This document shows, piece after piece, positions 20,857-27,989 of a DNA stretch of 31,482 nt. A program made the position numbers and the translations under genes. This stretch comes from JAUYIV01 sp035464675 (GTDB lineage: Bacteria; Actinomycetota; Acidimicrobiia; Spongiisociales; UBA11373), in NCBI GenBank assembly GCA_035464675.1, contig DATHSA010000067.1:1-31482 (forward strand), given 5' to 3'. Numbering within the stretch: the stretch's first letter is position 1; the number at the start of each line of letters is the position of its first letter. The notes under the pieces are model-generated. The model had not been told where the DNA came from. It did not search any database and saw only the letters and a list, made by a program, of their open reading frames with translations.

Positions 20857-21162
20857 CTACGCGTCCTCCACCAGGATCGCCACCCTGGAATTCCCATCGA
20901 CCCGGTACGTGACCCGGACCGGGTCGCCCGTCTGGAGATGCTCGTGGAGGTGGCTGAGGGGCGTCCCATCGTCCCCGAACACGTCGAGGCCGTCTTCGGG
21001 GACGAAGCGGATCCGCTCGCCAGCCGTGAGCAGCTCGAACGATTCGATTCCGGTCAGGTCGCCTTCGACGTCGGTGAGGACCCCCGTGACCCGGCCCTCA
21101 TCACCGGCACACCCCGCGAGAATCCCTGCGAGTAGGAGCAGGGCTGCCAGCCGTGGTCTCAT
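20857..21162 (-). CDS. Small lipoprotein coupled to ctaG, with HxHxH motif
   Basis: 101 residues. A signal peptide with lipobox (LAALLLLAGILAGC) gives a lipid-anchored outer-face protein of about 80 residues after the Cys. The mature part is acidic and beta-rich: GRVTGVLTDVEGDLTGIESF, then RIRFVPEDGLDVFG and PVRVTYRVDG. Between them the segment LSHLHEHLQTG contains three His as H-x-H-x-H, a possible metal site. The ATG overlaps the ctaG stop codon as ATGA, so it is the last gene of the oxidase operon. A role in delivering copper or in assembly is a reasonable guess from context but is not shown. The similar layout strand-His-helix-strand may equally be a generic small lipoprotein fold. Confidence 0.7.
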   Translation of the reverse strand: MRPRLAALLLLAGILAGCAGDEGRVTGVLTDVEGDLTGIESFELLTAGERIRFVPEDGLDVFGDDGTPLSHLHEHLQTGDPVRVTYRVDGNSRVAILVEDA

Positions 21163-21995
21163 CGCAACGGCGCTCTCACGCGGCGCTCCGCGGCTGCGGC
21201 GCGCTCCTCCTCGAATGCCCACCTGAAGAACACCACGGCGATCACGGTCCACAGGATCACCCCTCCGCCGATCTTCATGATCAGCCCGGCGATCAGCTGA
21301 TCGTCCAGAACCGACAGACCCCACAGGCGGGGAAGCGTCTCGTAGATCTCATACACGGGCTCGTCGGCGAAGGTCAGGAACGACGCCGGGATGGTGGGGA
21401 TCAGCGACTGGAGAAACAGATATCCCATCGACATCAGCGGGGTGAGCTTGGGCAGGTCGGGGATCGGGCCGATCACCGGCCACCACATCAGCAACGCCGA
21501 CCCAAGGAGCGCGAGGTGGAAGGAGAAGTGCAGGAGTTCGTTGGTGAGCATCGCCTCGACGATCACCGGGGCGTGGATGAGAGCGAAGATCCCGTTGAAG
21601 ACGAGCAGGGCCACGATCGGTCGGGTGATCACCCGGAGCACCGGGAGCATTGGCTTCACGAGCAGGCGCAGCAGCCACCACGGCGTCCCCTTGAGGAGGG
21701 CCGCCGGGACGATCAGCGCCATGACGAGGTGCTGGATCATGTGGAACGAGTAGAGGCTCCCCTTGGCGATGTCGTGGATCGGCCAGGTGTCGACCGCAAG
21801 AAGGAGCGCTACCCCGGCGGTGAACCAGGCCACCTGACGTCGAGTCACCGCGGCCTCGCCTCGCGGAGCGTGACGCGGAGCGAGGCGGGTGAGGCCGAAG
21901 ACGTAGAACCCCACAATGGCAATCACGACGCCCACGACGTCGGGATGGATGTGGAACGGGAAGGCGTCGAGCCCTACGGACTCGCCGGCGGCCAT
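21159..21995 (-). CDS. ctaG: Cytochrome c oxidase assembly factor CtaG (caa3 type)
   Basis: 278-residue polytopic membrane protein with about seven transmembrane helices, matching the caa3_CtaG family, which is needed for copper insertion into caa3-type oxidase. Typical features are the His-rich helix SLYSFHMIQHLVMALIVPAA, then LKGTPWWLLRLL, ELLHFSFHLALLGSALLMWW and a later YLFLQSLIPTIPASFLTFAD. ATG 21995 shares one base with the stop codon of the subunit IV gene (TGATG), and the lipoprotein gene downstream overlaps as ATGA. Position inside the oxidase operon supports the call. Confidence 0.88.
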   Translation of the reverse strand: MAAGESVGLDAFPFHIHPDVVGVVIAIVGFYVFGLTRLAPRHAPRGEAAVTRRQVAWFTAGVALLLAVDTWPIHDIAKGSLYSFHMIQHLVMALIVPAALLKGTPWWLLRLLVKPMLPVLRVITRPIVALLVFNGIFALIHAPVIVEAMLTNELLHFSFHLALLGSALLMWWPVIGPIPDLPKLTPLMSMGYLFLQSLIPTIPASFLTFADEPVYEIYETLPRLWGLSVLDDQLIAGLIMKIGGGVILWTVIAVVFFRWAFEEERAAAAERRVRAPLR

Positions 21996-22291
21996 CAGCC
22001 GATCAGGACGCCGAAGGTGAACAGCACCGCCGCGAACAGGAGCGGCGTGGCCACGATCCCGATGAGAAACAGGTTGCGATACAGCGGCTTGTCGAACCGG
22101 AGGTGCATGAAGAACGCCACCACCAGATAGAACTTCGCCACCGCCATGATCAGGAGGAGGGGCACGACCACGCCATCGAGGGCATCGATATAGGTGACGG
22201 CGACCTCGGCGGCGGTGATCACGGCCAATACCAGGGCGATCTCCCAGTACTGGCGGGTGGTGGGATGGGGGCGGTGGGCGGCATCGGCCAT
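21995..22291 (-). CDS. Cytochrome c oxidase subunit IV (prokaryotic type)
   Basis: 98 residues with three transmembrane helices: YWEIALVLAVITAAEVAVTY, then VVVPLLLIMAVAKFYLVVAF followed by FMHLRFD, and LFLIGIVATPLLFAAVLFTF. The sequence KFYLVVAFFMHLRFD is the family mark of bacterial COX4 (CyoD/CtaF-like). It probably helps assembly or stability of subunits I and III. ATG 22291 follows the subunit III stop by two bases. Confidence 0.88.
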   Translation of the reverse strand: MADAAHRPHPTTRQYWEIALVLAVITAAEVAVTYIDALDGVVVPLLLIMAVAKFYLVVAFFMHLRFDKPLYRNLFLIGIVATPLLFAAVLFTFGVLIG

Positions 22292-22293
22292 GG

Positions 22294-22896
22294 CTACACC
22301 TGCAGCAGGTAGACGACGGTGAAGATGACGATCCAGACGATGTCGACGAAGTGCCAGTAGAGGCCGACGAGTTCCACATCCATCCCGCCGTCGGCACGCA
22401 GCTTCCCGCCGAAGGACATGAACGCGGTCGCCAGGAGCATGATCACCCCGACGGCGACGTGAGCGCCGTGAAAGCCGGTGAGCACGAAGAACGACGACCC
22501 GAACGGGCTGGTGGAGACGGTCAGGCCGTGATGGACGAACTCGGTGAACTCGAACACCTGGCCTGCGAGGAAGGTCATGCCGAGGAGGGCGGTTGCCAGC
22601 AGCCATACCCGCATTCGACGTGTGTCCTTCCGCTCCGACGCATGGTGCGCCAGCACCATCGTCAGCGAGGACATCAGGAGGATGAACGATGAGACCGACG
22701 TGAAAGGAATGTCGAAGATCTCAGCGGCCGTCGGGCCGCCGCCGGTCCGATTCCGGTAGAGGAGGAACGTCGAGATCAACGATCCGAAGAACAGACACTC
22801 GGACCCGAGGAAGGCCCACATCGCCACCTTGCGGACGTGGGGCAGCGGTGGATGCCCGGCGTGCTCGGTGGGATCGGGATGGGTCAGGGTGCTCAT
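22294..22896 (-). CDS. coxC: Cytochrome c oxidase subunit III
   Basis: 200-residue, five-helix form of subunit III, the short type that lacks the first two helices of the mitochondrial protein. Recognisable parts are KVAMWAFLGSECLFFGSLIS, the helix with GQVFEFTEFVHHGLTVSTSP, SSFFVLTGFHGAHVAVGVIM and LYWHFVDIVWIVIFTVVYLL. The conserved Glu and His of the lipid-binding face are present. The ATG overlaps the coxA stop codon as ATGA. Confidence 0.93.
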   Translation of the reverse strand: MSTLTHPDPTEHAGHPPLPHVRKVAMWAFLGSECLFFGSLISTFLLYRNRTGGGPTAAEIFDIPFTSVSSFILLMSSLTMVLAHHASERKDTRRMRVWLLATALLGMTFLAGQVFEFTEFVHHGLTVSTSPFGSSFFVLTGFHGAHVAVGVIMLLATAFMSFGGKLRADGGMDVELVGLYWHFVDIVWIVIFTVVYLLQV

Positions 22897-24767
22897 GCGT
22901 GGGGCTCCCTCGTCAGCGGCTCCATCGCCCATCCGAACAGTCCCCAGATCGTGACCAGCGCGCCCACGCCGACGGCGACCAGGCCGAGTGGGAGATACAC
23001 GAAGCCCATCGAGACGATGAACATCCCGAAGGCACTGAGGGCCGGGTAGTACGACGGAGACGGCATGTGGATGTCCTCCTCGGGGTCTTCGTCGGCCCCT
23101 TCGGCGCCTCCGGTCACCGCCGGCACCGCATGGCCGGCCTCGTCCTCACCGTACTTCTCGTGCCAGAAGGCGTCCTCCGAGTGGACCGTCGGAACGGTGG
23201 CAAAGTTGTAGTGAGGAGGCGGCGATGGGATCGTCCACTCGAGCGTGCGGGCGTCCCAGGGGTCGTTGCCGGCGATCTCGCCGTCGCGGCGGGTTCGCCA
23301 CCAGTTCCAGAGGAACACCAGCAGCGACACGGCGATCAGGTACGAGCCGATCGTGGCGATGAAGTTCCAGAACTCGAACCCCAGACCCTCCGGGTAGCGG
23401 TACGTCCGGCGGGGCATCCCCGCCAGCCCGAGGACGTGCATCGGGGCGAAGGTGAGGTTGAACCCGATGAGCATGATCCAGAAGTGGATCTTCCCGAGGC
23501 GCTCGTCGAGCATCCGCCCGGTGATCTTGGGCCACCAGTAGTAGATCCCGGAGAACAGCCCGAAGACGGCGCCTCCGAAGAGCACATAGTGGAAATGGGC
23601 CACGATGTAGTAGGTGTCGTGCTGCTGGCTGTCGGCGGGCACGATGGAGTGGGTCACCCCCGACAACCCGCCGATGACGAACATGGCAATGAAGCCGAGT
23701 GAGAACAACATCGGCGTCTTGAACCGCAGCGAACCGCCCCAGATCGTCCCCAACCAGTTGAAGATCTTCACGCCGGTGGGCACCGCGATGAACATCGTGG
23801 TGAGGGCGAACGCCGCCTCCGCCACCGGGCCGAGCCCGCTGGTGAACATGTGGTGGGCCCACACCCCGAAGCCCATGAAGCCGATGGCGATGCCAGAGAA
23901 GATCACGAACGAGCGCCCGAAGAGCGGCTTGCGACTGAACACCGGCAACACCTCGGACACGATCCCCATGGCGGGAAGGATCAGGATGTAGACCTCGGGG
24001 TGCCCGAACAGCCAGAACAGGTGCTGCCAGAGCACCGGATCACCACCGCCGGCCGCGTCGAAGAAGAGCGTTCCGAGGTTGCGGTCGAGGAACACCTCGA
24101 ACAGGCCCACGGTGATGATCGGCAGGCTGAACAGCAACAGGAACGACACCACGAACGCCATCCACGCGAACACCGGCATGCGCATCAGCGTCATCCCCGG
24201 GGCGCGCATCGTGAAGACCGTGGTGATGAAGTTCACCGCCGACAGCAGGGACGCCAGACCGAGGATCACCAGGCCGAGGGCCCAGTAGTCCATCCGGACC
24301 ACCTCCCCGACCTGGGTGCTGAGCGGGGCGTACCCGAACCAGCCGCCGTCGGGGGCGCCGCCGACGAAGAACGAGATCGTCAGGAACAGCCCGCCGAAGA
24401 AGAAGATCCAGTAGGAGAGCGCGTTCAGGCGGGGGAAGGCCACATCGCGGGCGCCGAGGAGGATCGGCAGGAAGTAGTTCGTGAACGCGGCCGCCGCGGG
24501 CATGATCACGAGGAACACCATCGTGGTGGCGTGCATCGTGAACATCTGGTTGTAGGCGTCGGCCGACAGCACGTCGCCGTTGGGGACCGCCAGCTGCGTC
24601 CGGATGAGAAGTGCTTCGACGCCGCCGATGATGAAGAACACGATGGCCGATACGCCGTAGAGGATCCCGATCCGCTTGTGGTCGGTGGTGGTCAGCCAGG
24701 CCCAGGCGCCACGCTCGCCGTGGTGCTCGGCAACCGCCCCCTCGATCGCCGGGTTCATCGTCGCCAT
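22893..24767 (-). CDS. coxA: Cytochrome c oxidase subunit I with C-terminal extension
   Basis: 624-residue haem-copper oxidase catalytic subunit. The ligands are visible: haem a His in MHATTMVFLVIMP, CuB His and the cross-linked Tyr in GHPEVYILILP, the CuB His pair in WAHHMFTSG, and the two haem His in YIVAHFHYVLFGG. The Glu of GHPEVY marks an A1-type proton channel. After the standard twelve helices, about 110 residues follow: a Gly/Glu-rich hydrophilic stretch (GGAEGADEDPEEDIHMPSPS) and two more helices ending LFGWAMEP. This tail resembles the separate small subunit IV of actinobacterial oxidases. ATG 24767 has AGGAG seven bases upstream, and coxB ends 16 bases earlier. Confidence 0.95.
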   Translation of the reverse strand: MATMNPAIEGAVAEHHGERGAWAWLTTTDHKRIGILYGVSAIVFFIIGGVEALLIRTQLAVPNGDVLSADAYNQMFTMHATTMVFLVIMPAAAAFTNYFLPILLGARDVAFPRLNALSYWIFFFGGLFLTISFFVGGAPDGGWFGYAPLSTQVGEVVRMDYWALGLVILGLASLLSAVNFITTVFTMRAPGMTLMRMPVFAWMAFVVSFLLLFSLPIITVGLFEVFLDRNLGTLFFDAAGGGDPVLWQHLFWLFGHPEVYILILPAMGIVSEVLPVFSRKPLFGRSFVIFSGIAIGFMGFGVWAHHMFTSGLGPVAEAAFALTTMFIAVPTGVKIFNWLGTIWGGSLRFKTPMLFSLGFIAMFVIGGLSGVTHSIVPADSQQHDTYYIVAHFHYVLFGGAVFGLFSGIYYWWPKITGRMLDERLGKIHFWIMLIGFNLTFAPMHVLGLAGMPRRTYRYPEGLGFEFWNFIATIGSYLIAVSLLVFLWNWWRTRRDGEIAGNDPWDARTLEWTIPSPPPHYNFATVPTVHSEDAFWHEKYGEDEAGHAVPAVTGGAEGADEDPEEDIHMPSPSYYPALSAFGMFIVSMGFVYLPLGLVAVGVGALVTIWGLFGWAMEPLTREPHA

Positions 24768-24783
24768 GCGGTGCTCCTGGTCG

Positions 24784-25872
24784 TCATTTCAGCGTCTCCA
24801 GCAATGCGATCAGGCCGTCGATCTGCTCCTCGGTGAGCCCGAAGTTCGGCATCCCCAATACCCGGCCGTTGGCGAGGTCGTTGCGATCGGGGTCCATCGG
24901 CTTCAACGCCGAGGGGTCCCGCAGCCACTCGCGGAGGTGCGCCTCCGTGTTGGCGAACGTGGCGCCGCCGAACGACGTCCGTGACGCGAAGTGTGTCAGG
25001 TTGGGCGCCAGGTTCGCCGTCGCCGCAGTGCCGTCGACGGCATGGCACGCCGCGCACACCGTCTGGAATATCTCCCATCCCTCGGCAGCCAGCCCTTCGG
25101 TCGGGACGGCCGCGGGCTGCGCTTGCTCCATCGCCCACGCCTGGAACACGGCCTCCTCGTCGGCGCGCACCCGGTGCCGCATGTCGGCATGAGCGAGCCC
25201 GCAGAACTCTGCGCACTGGCCGAGATACCACCCGGGCTCGTCGGCCTGGAGCGTCAGGTGGGTTATGCGGCCCGGGACCGCATCACGCTTGCCGTTCAAC
25301 TGCGGCACCCAGAACGAGTGGATGACGTCGACGGAGGTGATCGACAGATAGACCGGGCGGTCGGTGGGGATGTGCATCTCGTTGGCGGTGCTGAAGCCGT
25401 ACTCGGGGTATCGGAACTCCCACCACCACTGATGGCCGATCACCTCCACCTGGAGGGCGTTGTCGCCCGGGTCGGGCTCGCTGCGCAGGTCGAAGATCGT
25501 GGAGACCGTCGGCACCGCGATGACGGCGAGGATGACCGCCGGGATGATCGTCCAGACGATCTCGAGGCGGGTGTTGCCGTGGACCTGCTTGACCGGGCGA
25601 TCCTTCCCCTCACGGTGGCGATACCGGACGATGGCATAGAGGAGGGCGACCATCACCAGGACGAAGACGACGACCGCGATCCAGAAGACCAGCCAGAAGA
25701 GGTCGTCGATCTGCCGGGCCTGTGGTCCGGCCGGGTTCAACGAATTCTGAGGGAACTCGCCCTCCACGATGGACCCGAGGTCCGTGGGGTCGTCGGTGGA
25801 GCACGCTGCGAAGACGGCGCCGGCGAGGACGCTCGACGCCAGCAACAGGCGGCGACGGATGCTGGCGATCAC
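24784..25872 (-). CDS. coxB: Cytochrome c oxidase subunit II with fused cytochrome c (caa3 type)
   Basis: 362 residues. The N-terminus is a lipoprotein signal (LLLASSVLAGAVFAAC), followed by two membrane helices (LFWLVFWIAVVVFVLVMVAL and IVWTIIPAVILAVIAVPTVS). The CuA domain shows VIGHQWWWEFRYPEYGF, DVIHSFWVPQ and the copper ligands CAEFCGLAHADM. A cytochrome c domain is fused at the end, with haem site CAACH near residue 268 and axial Met in LGMPNFGL. This makes it a caa3-type subunit II that takes electrons through its own haem c. The GTG start at 25872 gives a proper signal peptide, but its nearest purine-rich sequence, GGGGAGGG, is rather far upstream. It is the first gene of the oxidase operon. 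Confidence 0.94.
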   Translation of the reverse strand: MIASIRRRLLLASSVLAGAVFAACSTDDPTDLGSIVEGEFPQNSLNPAGPQARQIDDLFWLVFWIAVVVFVLVMVALLYAIVRYRHREGKDRPVKQVHGNTRLEIVWTIIPAVILAVIAVPTVSTIFDLRSEPDPGDNALQVEVIGHQWWWEFRYPEYGFSTANEMHIPTDRPVYLSITSVDVIHSFWVPQLNGKRDAVPGRITHLTLQADEPGWYLGQCAEFCGLAHADMRHRVRADEEAVFQAWAMEQAQPAAVPTEGLAAEGWEIFQTVCAACHAVDGTAATANLAPNLTHFASRTSFGGATFANTEAHLREWLRDPSALKPMDPDRNDLANGRVLGMPNFGLTEEQIDGLIALLETLK

Positions 25873-25940
25873 GCGGTTACCCGACCCTCCCCGACACTGG
25901 GAACTCCTCCGTACCTGCGAGCGGCGGGAATGGTAACCGA

Positions 25941-25982
25941 ACCAGCCAGCCGCCAGCTCCCAGCCCCCGCCCCCGGCAGACG
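25941..25982 (-). repeat. Degenerate heptamer block upstream of coxB
   Basis: Successive 7-base units on the plus strand read ACCAGCC, AGCCGCC, AGCTCCC, AGCCCCC, GCCCCCG, GCAGACG. On the minus strand this is the RGCTGGN-type unit seen at 4997-5031. The block fills the gap after the thioredoxin-like gene and ends three bases before its stop codon. Confidence 0.5.
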
Positions 25983-25984
25983 AC

Positions 25985-26848
25985 TCATGTCTCCCTCAGC
26001 GCCGACGAAAGCTCCTCGGGGGTGATCACTCCCTCGAAGCGGGCCGTCACCACGCCGGCGGCGTCGACGACGAACACCCACGGTTCGGACGGAAGGCCCC
26101 ACTCGACGACGGCTGGGACCAACCGCAGGTTGTCCGGGTCGTCAAGGTTCGTGTAGACCTCCACATGGACGAAGTCGACATCGGGATGCTCGACGGCGAT
26201 CGCCTTGACGACCTCCAGGGTCGGCCCGCACACCGCCGTCTGGCAGAAGGCGGGGGTGGCGAACACGATCACCGAGGGTCGGCCGTTCGCCACGGCATCG
26301 GCGACGCTCAACTCGTAGAACCGCGGGTCCGGTTCCGGGTCGGTGCTGATGTCGGCCAGGTCGAAGTCCTCCCCGACCGGGGTGTCGGAGCGAAGCGCCG
26401 GGTCACCCACGGCTGGCACCGGAGACTCGGCCAGCACCGTCACCCCGAAGGGATCGAGCGGGTCGCCGCCATCGGGTGTCACGACCACGAGCCAGGTGCC
26501 CGGCTCATCGAAGGTGAACACGGCGCGATACAGGCCGCTCACCCCCTCGAGAGCCCAGGTGAATACTCCCTCCTCGGCATGGGCCAGTTCGCTGTGACCC
26601 TCGGGCCATACGGAGATCGTCACCGGCACGTCCGGGGAGGCGAGCCTTGCCCCGGAGGCATCTGACACCGCCACGAGCAGGCGCTCCTCACCGACCGCGA
26701 GGACGCTCGAGGCCGAGAAGGCGAATGCTCCCTCGGGCAGCGGGGTCTGCGAGCCTCCGGGCGACGACGAGGACGTGGTGACAGCGTCGTCGCCGCACGC
26801 GCCGACCACCAGGGCGAGCGCCAGTGCTGCAGACAGTGCGCGGGTCAT
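25985..26848 (-). CDS. Thioredoxin-like lipoprotein
   Basis: 287 residues. A lipoprotein signal (LSAALALALVVGAC) is followed by a Ser/Pro linker, then a beta-rich domain of about 110 residues (FSASSVLAVGEERLLVAV to GTWLVVVTPDGGDPLDPFGV), and a C-terminal thioredoxin fold (PSVIVFATPAFCQTAVCGPT, DFVHVEVYTN, PSEPWVFVVDAAGVVTARFE). The redox site has two Cys four residues apart (C-Q-T-A-V-C), not the usual C-x-x-C. ATG 26848 has TACTCT ending eight bases upstream. It lies just before the oxidase operon on the same strand, so a role in copper or haem-protein maturation outside the membrane is plausible, though transcription seems separate. Confidence 0.75.
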   Translation of the reverse strand: MTRALSAALALALVVGACGDDAVTTSSSSPGGSQTPLPEGAFAFSASSVLAVGEERLLVAVSDASGARLASPDVPVTISVWPEGHSELAHAEEGVFTWALEGVSGLYRAVFTFDEPGTWLVVVTPDGGDPLDPFGVTVLAESPVPAVGDPALRSDTPVGEDFDLADISTDPEPDPRFYELSVADAVANGRPSVIVFATPAFCQTAVCGPTLEVVKAIAVEHPDVDFVHVEVYTNLDDPDNLRLVPAVVEWGLPSEPWVFVVDAAGVVTARFEGVITPEELSSALRET

Positions 26849-26856
26849 GTGCCGGG

Positions 26857-26862
26857 AGAGTA
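26857..26862 (-). promoter_or_regulatory. -10 box of thioredoxin-like lipoprotein gene (leaderless)
   Basis: TACTCT on the minus strand ends eight bases before ATG 26848. Confidence 0.45.
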
Positions 26863-26884
26863 CCGAGAACGCGGCGCACCGCAC

Positions 26885-26899
26885 CGACACCGGGTGTCG
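26885..26899. promoter_or_regulatory. Near-perfect palindrome CGACACC-G-GGTGTCG
   Basis: Seven-bp arms around a single base, in the -35 to -55 zone upstream of the thioredoxin-like gene's -10 box and 64 bases after the dehydrogenase stop. It could be a repressor or activator site for the former or a terminator hairpin for the latter. Confidence 0.35.
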
Positions 26900-26962
26900 C
26901 TTCGATGGTGTCCTGGGCCGATGGCGTGGGCGGGTGGCGCCCTGACCTCCGGCCATGTGCTC

Positions 26963-27886
26963 CTAGACGACCCGGTTCACCCACTCTCCTTCTCCGCGGA
27001 ACGCCTCCAGGTTCCGGGCGAAGACTGCGGCAAGGCGTTCTCCGTATCGCGGCGAGAGCCCTGCCAGGTGCGGAGAGACGATCACGTTGGGCAGATCCCA
27101 AAGTGGGGATTCCGGCGGGAGCGGCTCTTCTTCGAAGACGTCGAGCGCGGCGCCGGCGAGGACTCCCTCCTGCATCGCGGCGATGAATGCCCCGGTGTCG
27201 ATCACGGACCCCCTGCCGACGTTGACCAGCCACCCGTCACGGAGCGCCTCGAGTTCGTCGGCTCCCACCAGGCCGCGGGTCTCCTCGGTTCCCGGGAGGG
27301 TGATGACCACGGCGTCCGCCTGACGACACACCTCGAGGGTCCCATCCGGACCGAGCACCCGCTCCGCCACGCCCGAGTAACCGGACGGGTCCCGCTTCGT
27401 GCCGATCACCCTCATGCCCAATGCCAGCGCCCGGCGAGCCAGACCCTCCCCGATGACTCCGAGCCCAAGCACGCCGAGGGTCATTCCGCTCAACTCGGCG
27501 ACCTCGGTTCGCGACCAGGTGCTGGCCTGTTGGTTCGCGACGGCGACCGCGATGCCGCGCGTCATCGCCAGCAGCAGCCCGAGGGCGTGTTCCGAGACCT
27601 GGACCTCGTGGATCCCGGTCGCCGACGTGAGGACGACGCCATGAGAACGCAACGCGTCGACCGGGAACTGATCCGTTCCTGCCGACACCGATTGGATCCA
27701 CCGCAGGTCGTCGGTGAGCCAGTCGTCCGACCAGGCGAAGGTGACGACGACGGAGGCGCCGGACAGCCCCTGGAGCATCTCGTCGCGTCGACGCACGATC
27801 GTGGCATCGACACCGGGCACAGCGGCCACGGCCTCGGCGATACCGGAACCGCCGAGCGGGCCCACGACGGCGCGAATCGATTGCAC
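26963..27886 (-). CDS. D-isomer-specific 2-hydroxyacid dehydrogenase
   Basis: 307-residue NAD(P)-dependent dehydrogenase of the D-2-hydroxyacid family (2-oxoacid to D-2-hydroxyacid, or the reverse). The NAD-binding loop is GVLGLGVIGEGLARRALALG. The three catalytic residues are seen in NVGRGSVID (Arg), FEEEPLPPES (Glu) and SPHLAGLSPRYGE (His). The entry segment WIQSVSAGTDQFPVD is also standard. Members include glyoxylate/hydroxypyruvate reductases; the substrate is not decided by what I can see. GTG 27886 is chosen because TAGTTT ends six bases upstream. It diverges from the potassium channel gene. Confidence 0.9.
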   Translation of the reverse strand: MQSIRAVVGPLGGSGIAEAVAAVPGVDATIVRRRDEMLQGLSGASVVVTFAWSDDWLTDDLRWIQSVSAGTDQFPVDALRSHGVVLTSATGIHEVQVSEHALGLLLAMTRGIAVAVANQQASTWSRTEVAELSGMTLGVLGLGVIGEGLARRALALGMRVIGTKRDPSGYSGVAERVLGPDGTLEVCRQADAVVITLPGTEETRGLVGADELEALRDGWLVNVGRGSVIDTGAFIAAMQEGVLAGAALDVFEEEPLPPESPLWDLPNVIVSPHLAGLSPRYGERLAAVFARNLEAFRGEGEWVNRVV

Positions 27887-27892
27887 GAGGCG

Positions 27893-27898
27893 AAACTA
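27893..27898 (-). promoter_or_regulatory. -10 box of the dehydrogenase gene (leaderless, GTG start)
   Basis: TAGTTT on the minus strand ends six bases before GTG 27886. Confidence 0.45.
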
Positions 27899-27904
27899 CT
27901 GGTG

Positions 27905-27924
27905 ATGCCCCCGAGATCGGGCAT
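27905..27924. promoter_or_regulatory. Inverted repeat between divergent dehydrogenase and channel genes
   Basis: ATGCCC (27905-27910) and GGGCAT (27919-27924) enclose 8 bases; an alternative inner pairing CCCGA-GA-TCGGG also exists. It lies six bases beyond the dehydrogenase -10 box, where a regulator could affect both directions. Confidence 0.35.
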
Positions 27925-27989
27925 GGGCACGGCAGCGGTGTGACCCTCCGCTACCTTGGCGGCATCGATCCGGGGAGGCGGTGGGCCCG

